DNA of 21,115 nucleotides, from positions 1 to 21,115 of the forward strand of contig CAZAQS010000061.1 of assembly GCA_964486825.1 (NCBI GenBank). Reading direction: 5' to 3'. This DNA comes from CAZAQS01 sp964486825. GTDB taxonomy: Bacteria > Chloroflexota > Anaerolineae > Anaerolineales > UBA4823. Under the pieces are notes generated by a model. The model saw only the letters and a program-made list of their open reading frames with translations, did no database searches and was not told the origin of the DNA. Shown here piece by piece: positions 6,696 through 14,810 of the stretch (positions are counted from its first letter, which is position 1; each line of letters begins with the position of its first letter). The translations under genes and the position numbers were made by a program.

Positions 6696-7469
6696 ATGTC
6701 TGAATTGGTAATTCGCAACTTGCACGCAAGTATCGATGGTAAAGAGATACTCAAAGGTGTAGACCTAACAATCAAACAGGGTGAAGTGCACGCCCTGATG
6801 GGGCCCAACGGTACCGGTAAATCCACCCTGGCTTATGTATTAATGGGCCATCCTTCCTACGAGGTAACTGAAGGGGAGATAATTTTCAAAGACCAGAACA
6901 TCCTCGAGCTAGAGCCGGACCAACGCTCTCATTTAGGGATCTTCCTGGCTTTCCAATACCCTATCGCCATCCCAGGCGTGACCATGGCCAACTTTCTGCG
7001 AACAGCCATCAATGCCCATCGTAAATCCGAAAACGAGGAAGATAAGGGCATATCCATACCAGAGTTCCGGCGCATGCTTAAGTCCAAGATGGACATGTTG
7101 AAGATGGATCATAATTTTGCAGGCCGGTATCTTAATGAAGGCTTTTCCGGAGGGGAAAAGAAACGCGCCGAAATCATGCAACTGGCCACACTCGAACCCG
7201 AGATTGCCATCCTGGACGAAACCGACTCTGGCCTGGATATCGATGCTTTACGCATCGTCTCTGAAGGCGTAAATGCTTTAAGAGGTCCAAAGCTGGGCGT
7301 TTTGGTGATCACTCACTACCAGCGCATCCTGAACTATATCAAGCCTGAGTTCGTTCATATCATGTTAGACGGGCGTGTCGTTGAATCCGGCGGTCCCGAC
7401 CTGGCTCTACACCTAGAAGAGCATGGCTATGACTGGCTGCGCGAGAAGACCAATGCTGCGGTTTCCTAG
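6696..7469 (+). CDS. sufC: Fe-S cluster assembly ATPase SufC
   Basis: A 257-aa cytosolic ABC-type ATPase of the SufBCD scaffold, where it drives the rearrangement needed for cluster assembly. Walker A GPNGTGKST is at 36-44, the SufC-typical Q-loop region FLAFQYPIAIPG at about 83-94, signature FSGGEKKR at 150-157, Walker B AILDETDSGLD at 171-181, and the switch His in VITHYQRI. The length is normal for SufC. ATG 6696 follows AAGGAGAG. It is the first gene after the suf promoter, 30 nt ahead of sufB. Confidence 0.98.
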   Translation: MSELVIRNLHASIDGKEILKGVDLTIKQGEVHALMGPNGTGKSTLAYVLMGHPSYEVTEGEIIFKDQNILELEPDQRSHLGIFLAFQYPIAIPGVTMANFLRTAINAHRKSENEEDKGISIPEFRRMLKSKMDMLKMDHNFAGRYLNEGFSGGEKKRAEIMQLATLEPEIAILDETDSGLDIDALRIVSEGVNALRGPKLGVLVITHYQRILNYIKPEFVHIMLDGRVVESGGPDLALHLEEHGYDWLREKTNAAVS

Positions 7470-7499
7470 CGCTGTTATGCCAGTTTTTGGAGGTATATT

Positions 7500-8906
7500 A
7501 TGAGTTCTGACGCACAAATTTTAGAAGGACTTGGCGATTACAAATATGGGTTTAGAGATGACGTAAAACCTTTCTTCAAGTCCGGAAAGGGTCTCGACCG
7601 TGAAGTCGTAGAGCAGATTTCAGCCATGAAAGAAGAGCCCCAGTGGATGCTCGAGTTCCGCTTGCGTGCTCTAGAACATTTTGAGAAGCGCCCCATGCCC
7701 ACATGGGGTGGAAACCTGAGCAATTTAAACCTGGATGAAATATACTTCTACACGAAGCCCACTGAGCAAGAAGGCCGTTCCTGGGACGATGTCCCCGATA
7801 CGATCAAGGAGACCTTCAACCGTCTCGGTATCCCTGAGGCCGAACAGAAGTTCCTTTCTGGTGTAGGCGCCCAGTACGAGTCGGAAATGGTATACCACAG
7901 CATCCAGGAGCATCTAGCTGAGCAGGGTGTTATCTTCAAGAGCATCGAGCAAGGATTAAAGGATCACCCAGATCTGTTTCGGGAGCATTTTGGGACTGTA
8001 ATCCCGATCGAAGACAATAAATTTGCGGCCCTGAATAGCGCAGTCTGGTCGGGCGGCTCTTTTGTATATATCCCGCCTGGTGTTAAAGTGGACTTACCCT
8101 TGCAGGCCTATTTCCGCATCAACGAGGCCGACGCAGGCCAGTTCGAACGCACACTCATCATTGTCGACGAAGGCGCACAAGCTCATTACGTTGAAGGGTG
8201 CACTGCACCGATCTATACAACCGATTCCTTCCACAGCGGCGTCATCGAGATCATGGTCAAGAAGGATGCTCGCATGCGTTACACTACCATTCAGAACTGG
8301 TCCAATAATATGTACAATCTTGTAACCCAACGTGCAATTGTACACGAGGGCGGGACGATGGAATGGGTAGACGCGAACCTGGGATCTAAATTAACCATGA
8401 AATACCCGTCTTGCTACCTGGTTGGTGAAAGGGCGCATGGAGAAATCCTGTCGCTTGCTTTTGCAGCCAAGGGCCAGCATCAGGATACAGGTGGAAAGGT
8501 GATCCATATCGCACCGAATACCAGCAGCAAGATCACATCCAAATCCATCAGCAAAGATACCGGGCGAGCTTCTTATCGTGGCCTGCTCAAGGTCCAGAAA
8601 GGCGCTTACAATTCACGCTCTAACGTGGTGTGCGATGCCTTGCTGCTTGACCCTTCCTCTCGCTCAGATACCTATCCGTATATCGAGATTGATGAGGATG
8701 ACGTTTCGATTGGTCACGAAGCCTCCGTGTCAAAGGTAGGCGAAGAGCAGCTCTTCTACCTGATGAGCCGCGGGTTAAGTGAGGAAGAGGCGACTGGCAT
8801 GGTCGTATCGGGCTTTATCGAACCACTGGTAAAAGAGCTACCGATGGAATACGCTATCGAGATGAACCGCCTGATCCAGCTTCAAATGGAAGGCTCGATC
8901 GGATAA
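7500..8906 (+). CDS. sufB: Fe-S cluster assembly scaffold SufB
   Basis: A 468-aa SufB, the core scaffold of SufBCD. It has the SufB N-terminus (YKYGFRDDVKPFFKSGKGLDREVV) and the beta-helix core with YIPPGVKVDLPLQAYFRIN (about 190-208). Conserved cysteines are C234 (VEGCTAPIYT) and C378 (NVVCDALLLDPSS), the latter in the position of the E. coli SufB Cys405 sulfur acceptor, followed by SIGHEASV (403-410). The length is typical. ATG 7500 has GGAGG 8 nt upstream. It lies between sufC and sufD in one transcript. Confidence 0.98.
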   Translation: MSSDAQILEGLGDYKYGFRDDVKPFFKSGKGLDREVVEQISAMKEEPQWMLEFRLRALEHFEKRPMPTWGGNLSNLNLDEIYFYTKPTEQEGRSWDDVPDTIKETFNRLGIPEAEQKFLSGVGAQYESEMVYHSIQEHLAEQGVIFKSIEQGLKDHPDLFREHFGTVIPIEDNKFAALNSAVWSGGSFVYIPPGVKVDLPLQAYFRINEADAGQFERTLIIVDEGAQAHYVEGCTAPIYTTDSFHSGVIEIMVKKDARMRYTTIQNWSNNMYNLVTQRAIVHEGGTMEWVDANLGSKLTMKYPSCYLVGERAHGEILSLAFAAKGQHQDTGGKVIHIAPNTSSKITSKSISKDTGRASYRGLLKVQKGAYNSRSNVVCDALLLDPSSRSDTYPYIEIDEDDVSIGHEASVSKVGEEQLFYLMSRGLSEEEATGMVVSGFIEPLVKELPMEYAIEMNRLIQLQMEGSIG

Positions 8907-8917
8907 AGTATTAAGGG

Positions 8918-10288
8918 ATGAATATGGCAGAAAGAACTGTTGTAACTAGAACCAGACGCGGTGAACGCACCCCACAGAAAGGCTTTACTTTTACCCGCCA
9001 GATGATTCCCTCCTCGGAAGGGACAAACGGCGGTTTTATCAGCGCCTACCGAAACCATGCCTGGGAGCTTTACGAGAGCTTGCCGCTTCCGAGTCTTTCG
9101 GATGAACCCTGGCGGAGAACAGATATCCGTGGCCTTAAGGCAGACACTTTTACACTCCCATCCGGAGGCAACGGCCACGGACCTGCAAAAATGGAGTATC
9201 CTCCTGCACCCGAAGAGCTGCTCGAGCCGCTTGTGGGTGAGGAGCACGGGGGGCAGGTTCTGCTGCTGCCAGACCAAACGCGCACCTATCTGAGCCCTGA
9301 GCTGGCAAAGAAAGGTGTGATCTTCACTGACCTGGCTACTGCTGAGCGTGAGCACCCCGAGTTGCTCAAAAAGGTTTTGGGGCAGGTGGTAAAACCAGAA
9401 GAAGGAAAATTTGCAGCTATGGCGGCTTCCCTGTCTCGCTCGGGCATTTTTATCTATGTACCCCAGGGAGTGCAGGTAGAAGAACCCCTTCATAGTGTGC
9501 TATGGGGCCCGGGCGCCAACCTGGCATATTTCTCGCATATCTTGATCCGGGTAGAGGATGGCGCATCAGCCACCTTCGTCCATGAAGCATCCTCTCCAAC
9601 CGAAGCCCAGGGGCAGACCCTGCATGCCGGAATTGTGGAGATCCAGGTCGGCGATCATGCTCACCTGAATTTCGTTGAGCTCCAATCCTGGGGAGAGCAT
9701 GTGTGGAACTTCAGCCATGAGCGAGCCCAGGTGGGCCGGGATGCGACCCTGGATTGGATTTTCGGAGCCCTTGGCAGTCACCTGACCAAGAACTTTTCAG
9801 AGCTGGACCTGGTAGGCCAGGGCGCAACGGGGCGGATGTCTGGCTTTTACTTTACAGACGGTGTCCAACACCTCGACCATGATACCCAGCAGAACCACCA
9901 TGCCCCTAACACCACCAGCGACCTGCTCTTCAAAGGCGCTCTCAAGGACCGCAGCCGGTCTGTGTGGCAGGGGATGATCTATGTAGCCCCCGGAGCCCAA
10001 AAAACGGATGGCTACCAGGCTAACCGGAACCTGGTTTTGAGCCGTAAGGCAAGGGCTGATTCCATTCCCGGCCTGGAGATAATGGCTGATGATGTGCGCT
10101 GTACACACGGCGCTACCGTAGGTAAAATAGATCCCGATCAGGTCTATTATCTTCGCAGCCGTGGTATTTCTTATGAAGACGCCGAGCGCCTGATAGTAGA
10201 AGGATTTTTCGACCCGATTATGCAGCGCATCTCTTTTGAGGGTGTGCGATCACGATTTCAACAAGCGATTTTGGAAAAGATGAGTTAG
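8918..10288 (+). CDS. sufD: Fe-S cluster assembly protein SufD
   Basis: A 456-aa partner of SufB in the SufBC2D complex. The beta-helix repeats are clear (GIFIYVPQGVQVEEPLHSVL; LVLSRKARADSIPGLEIMADD), as is the C-terminal CTHGATVG (about 395-402), whose His corresponds to the conserved SufD histidine at the SufB-SufD interface, followed by the SufB/D C-terminal helices (YYLRSRGISYEDAERLIVEGFF). The first 30 residues are basic and not conserved. ATG 8918 or ATG 8924 both follow TAAGGG. It starts 11 nt after sufB. Confidence 0.96.
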   Translation: MNMAERTVVTRTRRGERTPQKGFTFTRQMIPSSEGTNGGFISAYRNHAWELYESLPLPSLSDEPWRRTDIRGLKADTFTLPSGGNGHGPAKMEYPPAPEELLEPLVGEEHGGQVLLLPDQTRTYLSPELAKKGVIFTDLATAEREHPELLKKVLGQVVKPEEGKFAAMAASLSRSGIFIYVPQGVQVEEPLHSVLWGPGANLAYFSHILIRVEDGASATFVHEASSPTEAQGQTLHAGIVEIQVGDHAHLNFVELQSWGEHVWNFSHERAQVGRDATLDWIFGALGSHLTKNFSELDLVGQGATGRMSGFYFTDGVQHLDHDTQQNHHAPNTTSDLLFKGALKDRSRSVWQGMIYVAPGAQKTDGYQANRNLVLSRKARADSIPGLEIMADDVRCTHGATVGKIDPDQVYYLRSRGISYEDAERLIVEGFFDPIMQRISFEGVRSRFQQAILEKMS

Positions 10289-10314
10289 GGAACTCTAAAT
10301 CCCGGGAGGCGTTT

Positions 10315-10605
10315 TTGGCGGAGCTACATTTTACAAAAGCACCAGATCGTGATGAAGCCTTTCAGGTGGGCGACCACGTGGATGTCTTTTGCGATCACGA
10401 GCGGAATAACGAGCGTGTCCGTGATTGGTTGGAGGGAGTCGTCGTTCAAGTCGACCCGAAGATGATCGCGGTTCAATTCAAGGACAATGTTTATTTGACG
10501 GATGGCTGGATGGTTCCAGACCATGTACTGTGGATTCCGAAGATATCTCCCCATGTACGGCATACACAGCGCAAGCGCCGGCGGCCCGCACCTCGTTCAA
10601 AATAA
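10315..10605 (+). CDS. 96-aa protein of unknown function inside the suf operon
   Basis: I do not recognise this protein. It starts at TTG 10315, supported by GGGAGG 5 nt upstream, and fills the gap between sufD (26 nt before) and sufS (29 nt after). Residues 18-73 (FQVGDHVDVFCDHERNNERV, then WLEGVVVQVDPKMIAVQFKDNVY, then DGWMVPDHVLWI) look like a small beta-barrel of SH3/Tudor/KOW type. The tail is strongly basic (RKRRRPAPRSK), suggesting nucleic-acid or ribosome contact. It has one Cys (in VFCDHE) and no Fe-S motif. Good SD, codon-like composition and tight spacing argue that it is real. The function is unknown; a suf accessory role is only positional inference. Confidence 0.75.
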   Translation: MAELHFTKAPDRDEAFQVGDHVDVFCDHERNNERVRDWLEGVVVQVDPKMIAVQFKDNVYLTDGWMVPDHVLWIPKISPHVRHTQRKRRRPAPRSK

Positions 10606-10634
10606 ACGGCGCACCATAAAGGTTAATAATCACC

Positions 10635-11897
10635 ATGAGCCAGCCTGTAAGACCTGCACCCGCGCCAGAGACTGCCTTGGACGTAGCCAGGATCCGGTCT
10701 GATTTTCCGATCCTTCAACGACAGGTTCGTCCGGGAGTGCCGCTGGTTTACCTGGATTCCACCGCTACCAGCCAGAAACCCATCCAGGTTATTCAGGCGA
10801 TGGATGATTTTTACCGGCAGAGTAATGCCAATATCCACCGTGGCATTCATACCCTGGCTGAGGAAGCAACGGCAGCTTACGAAAGCGCACGCGAACGCAT
10901 TGCCAGGTTCGTTCATGTTCCATCCTCAGACCAGATTATCTTCACCCGCAATGCCACCGAAGCCATCAACCTGGTAGCCTTTTCTTGGGGGCGTGCCAAT
11001 CTGCAGCCTGGAGATACCATCGTCCTGACCGAGATGGAGCATCACTCTAACCTGGTACCCTGGCAAATGCTTGCTGCCGAACGAAGCCTGCGCCTGGAGT
11101 TCATACCGGTAACGCCTGAAGGTTTGCTAGACTTGGAGGCATACAAGCAACTGCTGGCTCTGGAGCCCAGGCTGGTTGCATTTACCCACATGTCGAACGT
11201 CCTGGGAACCATCAACCCCGCTGCGGAAATCATCCGCCTGGCTCATGCAGCCGGGGCAATTACCCTGGTGGATGGCGCTCAATCCGTACCGCATTTCTCG
11301 GTCAATATCAAAGAACTCGATCCGGATTTCCTGGTATTTTCAGCCCATAAAATGCTCGGCCCGACTGGTTTCGGCGTATTATACGGTCGTAAACAGTTGC
11401 TCGAAGAGATGCCTCCCTTCCTGGGAGGGGGCGATATGATCAAGCGTGTCTCCCTGCGATCCTTCACTCCCAACGATCTGCCGCACAAATTCGAAGCAGG
11501 CACTCCGGCTATCGCTGAAGCAGTAGGCATGGGTGCAGCAGTCGATTACTTGAGCTCAATTGGGATGGAAGCAATTGCCGCCCACGAGCACTATATCGCG
11601 GCTTACGCAATGGAGCGCCTGGAAGAGGTGCCCGGGGTATGGGTATTTGGACCGTCTGCTCAACACAAGGGTGGAGTGGTATCCTTTACTTTCAAAGGAG
11701 TTCATCCCCACGATGTTTCCCAGATCCTGGATAGCGAAGGGGTTGCCGTGCGCGCTGGGCACCATTGTGCCATGCCTTTGCATGAGAAGTTTGCACTTCC
11801 AGCGACCGCTCGAGCCAGCTTTTACCTGTACAATACAAGTGAAGAAGTCGACCGCCTGATAGAAGCGCTTTACAAGGTGAAGGAAATCTTCAGTTGA
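10635..11897 (+). CDS. sufS: Cysteine desulfurase SufS (group II)
   Basis: A 420-aa PLP enzyme that converts L-cysteine to alanine and a protein persulfide, feeding sulfur to Suf assembly. Seen: YLDSTATSQKP (39-49), TEMEHHSN (132-139), VDGAQSVPH (212-220), the PLP lysine K239 in FSAHKMLGPTG, and the persulfide Cys378 in RAGHHCAMP, the RxGHHCA form of SufS/group II enzymes. Length and motif order are normal. ATG 10635 has a weak SD. It is followed by sufU, its usual sulfur-acceptor partner. Confidence 0.97.
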   Translation: MSQPVRPAPAPETALDVARIRSDFPILQRQVRPGVPLVYLDSTATSQKPIQVIQAMDDFYRQSNANIHRGIHTLAEEATAAYESARERIARFVHVPSSDQIIFTRNATEAINLVAFSWGRANLQPGDTIVLTEMEHHSNLVPWQMLAAERSLRLEFIPVTPEGLLDLEAYKQLLALEPRLVAFTHMSNVLGTINPAAEIIRLAHAAGAITLVDGAQSVPHFSVNIKELDPDFLVFSAHKMLGPTGFGVLYGRKQLLEEMPPFLGGGDMIKRVSLRSFTPNDLPHKFEAGTPAIAEAVGMGAAVDYLSSIGMEAIAAHEHYIAAYAMERLEEVPGVWVFGPSAQHKGGVVSFTFKGVHPHDVSQILDSEGVAVRAGHHCAMPLHEKFALPATARASFYLYNTSEEVDRLIEALYKVKEIFS

Positions 11898-11969
11898 TCT
11901 ACTGGCTTGGGCAAATTCTTGGGTAGCAAGATAAAATAAACAAGAAGCAAAGAGATTTAGAAAACACTT

Positions 11970-12365
11970 ATGGATGACCTATACCGTGAGCTTATCATCG
12001 AACGTTACAAAAACCCTCTCTATCGAGGCCAGTTAGACCCTCATAACATCTCGTTTGAGGATGACAATCCGCTTTGTGGGGACCATATCCGCATCGATCT
12101 GAGAGTTGATGAAGCAGAGCGTGTAACAGAGGCTCGTTTCGACGGCCACGGGTGTGCGATCTCTCAGGCTTCGGCAGATTTGCTTCTAGAATCCATCCTG
12201 GGGAAGGACCTTGACCAGGTCAAGCAGCTAACAAAAGAAGATCTATTGGACTTGCTTGGGCTAGAGCTGGGTCCTGTTCGCCTCAAGTGCGCCTTGCTGT
12301 CCTTAAAAGTCCTCAAGGCCGGTGTGTATGGCCTGGGGGAATCCAGTGAAGATTTGGTTGCATAG
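11970..12365 (+). CDS. sufU: Zinc-dependent sulfurtransferase SufU
   Basis: A 131-aa IscU-like protein of the SufU type, which takes persulfide sulfur from SufS and hands it to SufBCD. Metal/sulfur ligands are in place: C36 and D38 (NPLCGDHI), C62 (GHGCAISQASADL) and C107 (RLKCALLSLKVL). The LYRELIIERYKNP start is typical. The segment between C62 and C107 is longer than in IscU, as expected for SufU, and there is no IscU LPPVK motif. It is slightly shorter than common 140-150-aa members. It follows sufS by 72 nt with no terminator between, and ends the operon. Confidence 0.96.
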   Translation: MDDLYRELIIERYKNPLYRGQLDPHNISFEDDNPLCGDHIRIDLRVDEAERVTEARFDGHGCAISQASADLLLESILGKDLDQVKQLTKEDLLDLLGLELGPVRLKCALLSLKVLKAGVYGLGESSEDLVA

Positions 12366-12384
12366 ATCAGATATAGTTTAGATA

Positions 12385-12417
12385 AGGCTGGTTCCTGGAG
12401 CAGGGACCAGCCTTTTT
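12385..12417 (+). terminator. Suf operon terminator
   Basis: A 13-bp stem, AGGCTGGTTCCTG (12385-12397) with CAGGGACCAGCCT (12401-12413), with a G-T wobble and a 3-nt loop, runs into TTTTT. It lies 20 nt past the sufU stop and 20 nt before the Rieske gene, so the Rieske gene is reached only by read-through or its own promoter. Confidence 0.9.
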
Positions 12418-12437
12418 GTGGGGTAGATCGTAGATAT

Positions 12438-12785
12438 ATGTACAATTACGCAGACCTGGAACCTGAAGAGATCGAATATATCGATATTGGTCCGGTGAGT
12501 GACGTGCAAAATGGAGATCGTCTATTTGTCGAGATTGGCGAATTCCAGATTGTCGTCTTCAATATAGCCGGTCAGTATTTTGCGATCGGAGACGTCTGCT
12601 CCCATGATGGAGGTCCACTGGGTGATGGGGAACTGGAGGACCAACAGATCATCTGCCCCCGTCACGGCGCTCGTTTTGACATCCGCACCGGAACAGTCTT
12701 GACCTTACCAGCTTTTGAGGACATCCCAGCGTTCCCGGTGCTTGTAGAGAATGAGCGGCTAAAAATCGGTTTACCTAGAGAATGA
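12438..12785 (+). CDS. Rieske [2Fe-2S] ferredoxin
   Basis: A 115-aa soluble single-domain Rieske protein. Ligands are C54 and H56 (VCSHDGGPLGDG) and C73 and H76 (ICPRHGARFD), the CxH-x16-CxxH pattern, followed by the usual TGTVLTLPA. There is no signal peptide or TM helix, so it is cytosolic, of the bacterial Rieske-ferredoxin type (as in dioxygenase electron carriers and NirD-like proteins). Stand-alone Rieske genes recur beside suf operons in Gram-positives and Chloroflexota, so an electron-supply or Suf-associated role is plausible. ATG 12438 has a poor SD. It converges with the methyltransferase gene, 15 nt apart. Confidence 0.93.
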   Translation: MYNYADLEPEEIEYIDIGPVSDVQNGDRLFVEIGEFQIVVFNIAGQYFAIGDVCSHDGGPLGDGELEDQQIICPRHGARFDIRTGTVLTLPAFEDIPAFPVLVENERLKIGLPRE

Positions 12786-12800
12786 CTCCGAAAGTAAACC

Positions 12801-13559
12801 TTAGCCGGGCACTTTCCCCCAGGCAAAAAAGGTTGGCACGAACAAAACACGGGCGCCATGTTCCCAGGCCCTGGTATCCATTTCCTGCAAACGGTCGAGC
12901 TGCTCTTTAGAGAGCTTATCCCCCAAATCTGAGCGGATCACGCTCCACTCGGACTCGAACTCGTCAGGCGGTGGAAGGCCGCTCCATTGAGCACCCAGCA
13001 CACCTGTCTCAAGTTTCTCCAGTTCCAGCTCCGAGAGCAGATCCGCCAGGCGGCGTCCCATCTCAGGATCCGCGCCCTGGGCACGCAGGGCATCCGCCTG
13101 GAGTTTGCCAAGGGAAACCAGTCCGGGCGGGTAGTCGATCCGTCCGCCATAATCCGGCTCTGCCAGCACCATCAGGGCGCCACCCGGGCGGGTCACCCGG
13201 TGCATCTCCTTAATTACCAGGGCAGGGTCCTCTACCCACAAGAGCAAGAAGTGACAAAAGGTTAAATCAAAACTGCCCTTTGAATAGGGCAGCGAGTGGG
13301 CATCCCCGAGGACATATCTTCGGGATGGGCTAACATGTTGGGCCTCAGAGAGGAAACGAGGTTCAATATCCAATCCATAGGCGCGGGAATATCCAATCTG
13401 ATCGAGCTCTCTTTGCAACACGCCTGTCCCACAGCCTACATCAAGGATACGCGCAGCCCGATCTACCCCGGCTCGTGAAAAAAGGTGGCGGCGCAGATCC
13501 TGGGTCCAGCGTGCTTGCTGGCTGAAGCGGTTGTGCCAGTCTCGGGGAGAAAGGCTCAT
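12801..13559 (-). CDS. Class I SAM-dependent methyltransferase
   Basis: A 252-aa Rossmann-fold methyltransferase, mostly of the Methyltransf_11/UbiE-like group. Motif I is ILDVGCGTGVL (38-48), followed by GLDIEPRFL, GDAHSLPYSKGSFDLTFCHFLL and the post-motif EMHRVTRPGGALMVL. The substrate cannot be told. Its ATG overlaps the TGA of the upstream cysteine-free radical SAM-like gene (ATGA at 13556-13559), so the two are translationally coupled and probably act together. It is the last gene of the minus-strand block. Candidate substrates are a peptide side chain or a small molecule made by the block, but neither is supported directly. Confidence 0.9.
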   Translation of the reverse strand: MSLSPRDWHNRFSQQARWTQDLRRHLFSRAGVDRAARILDVGCGTGVLQRELDQIGYSRAYGLDIEPRFLSEAQHVSPSRRYVLGDAHSLPYSKGSFDLTFCHFLLLWVEDPALVIKEMHRVTRPGGALMVLAEPDYGGRIDYPPGLVSLGKLQADALRAQGADPEMGRRLADLLSELELEKLETGVLGAQWSGLPPPDEFESEWSVIRSDLGDKLSKEQLDRLQEMDTRAWEHGARVLFVPTFFAWGKVPG

Positions 13560-14707
13560 TCTTTCTTCCAGATCTGCTCCCAGGGATCACGGATGAAGTT
13601 ACCCAGGACACGCTGGATACCCTGCGAGGGCAGAACATCCCCATCCGGCTCGACATACATCCAGGCTCGACCCGCGCCCTCGATCTGTTCCTGGCCTTCG
13701 GTCTCTAATGAAACAGGGTTAAGCAATGAGTAAGGCACAGGCAGGTTCCACACCAGCTCCATATCCAGGCTGGCTTCGTATTCCCGCACCTCCTGGAGCA
13801 CCTGGCCCAAAGCAGGTGTGCTTGCGCTCAGTGAGACGGCCTTAACGCCCATTTCAGCCAGGCGCTTTAGCAGTTCAAAGATCTCACCAACGTTTTCAGG
13901 GGTGAGAGTCAGGTGGACGGCAACGAAAATATCTTCAGCCAACAGGTTTGCCAAAGCCTGCCACTCTGCATCAACTTCCGGCTGAAAAATCAGGGTGATA
14001 TGATCCAGGCCGGTCTGCATAAATTGGCGTAAATATTCCGGGTCCGTCAAGGGAATACCGTCTGTCATTAATCCAGTAACCTGCCCCAAGGATTCCGCGT
14101 ACGTGATCAGCTCGATCAGATCATCACGAAGGGTAGGCTCTCCACCTGTAAACACGATATGAGGGATGCCGACTTCCCAGGCTTTATCCAGGATCGCTTT
14201 CCATTCACCAGTATCCAGCTCACGCTCGACCCGTTCCACAGGTACAGCGCCAGAAGGAGCCTCCTCCCTGACTTGATAGGTAATGGCGCAATCCAGGCGG
14301 TAAGGGGCAGAAATTTCTGCCGGGAATGGATCGGTACGATCGAACCCCAGGTAATTGACCGGGTCTAGATCCGGGGTTGCGATCAGGGTATCTACCCGTT
14401 CGAAAAAATCCCGGTAATCCGCTAAGGCCTTTTCCTTGCTAATCCTATAGCGAGAGGTCACGTTCTTAATAACCTGCTCTTCGGATAGATTTTGTACCAG
14501 GTAGTAGGCATACTCGGTAGCCGTCTGGTTCAGGTGCAACACCGTGGCAGCGTTGATGATCAGCAAGCCCAAACCATTAGCTTCTACCCTTAAATGCAGG
14601 CGGTAATCATCCGGGTCTTCTGGCGGGGCCTGGTAATGGTAGGTGCCTGGTGGGATCGGCCTGTTAGGTTCGAATAGCCTGCGGATATTTTCGCGAATGC
14701 TTGTCAT
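13556..14707 (-). CDS. Cysteine-free radical SAM-like pseudoenzyme with PqqD-like N-terminal domain
   Basis: A 383-aa paralogue of the radical SAM enzyme at 18804-20159. Residues about 25-110 form a PqqD-like domain (YRLHLRVEANGLGLLIIN, TVLHLNQTATEYAYYL). The barrel region is well conserved (APYRLDCAITY at 134-144; WKAILDKAWEVGIPHIVFTGGEPTLRDDL at about 169-197). The cluster-binding CxxxCxxC of the paralogue is replaced by V146, A150 and G153, and the SPASM part reads YVEPDGDVLPS where the paralogue has CVEPDGSVLPC. It stops at PWEQIWKKE, just before the last four SPASM cysteines. The only Cys (C140) matches a Leu in the paralogue. It therefore cannot hold the [4Fe-4S] cluster. The ORF is intact, so it is not decaying; a structural or regulatory partner role is likely. 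SD AGGGAAGG precedes ATG 14707. Confidence 0.9.
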   Translation of the reverse strand: MTSIRENIRRLFEPNRPIPPGTYHYQAPPEDPDDYRLHLRVEANGLGLLIINAATVLHLNQTATEYAYYLVQNLSEEQVIKNVTSRYRISKEKALADYRDFFERVDTLIATPDLDPVNYLGFDRTDPFPAEISAPYRLDCAITYQVREEAPSGAVPVERVERELDTGEWKAILDKAWEVGIPHIVFTGGEPTLRDDLIELITYAESLGQVTGLMTDGIPLTDPEYLRQFMQTGLDHITLIFQPEVDAEWQALANLLAEDIFVAVHLTLTPENVGEIFELLKRLAEMGVKAVSLSASTPALGQVLQEVREYEASLDMELVWNLPVPYSLLNPVSLETEGQEQIEGAGRAWMYVEPDGDVLPSQGIQRVLGNFIRDPWEQIWKKE

Positions 14708-14810
14708 TTTTCTTGCCTTCCCTTTCTGGGTTAATTAAACCTCAATCCTTTGCTTTCGATACACATCTCCGGCTAACCCTGGAGGACCAAATAGGTCAAT
14801 TTCCTTGCTT

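Noticed and set aside
8882..9493. 203-aa minus-strand ORF overlapping sufD
   Set aside because: Lies entirely antisense to the conserved sufD (and the sufB end), with no recognisable motif; a shadow frame.
13556..14707. Calling the cysteine-free radical SAM paralogue a pseudogene
   Set aside because: The frame is intact for 383 codons, has an SD, keeps conserved barrel motifs and is translationally coupled to the next gene.
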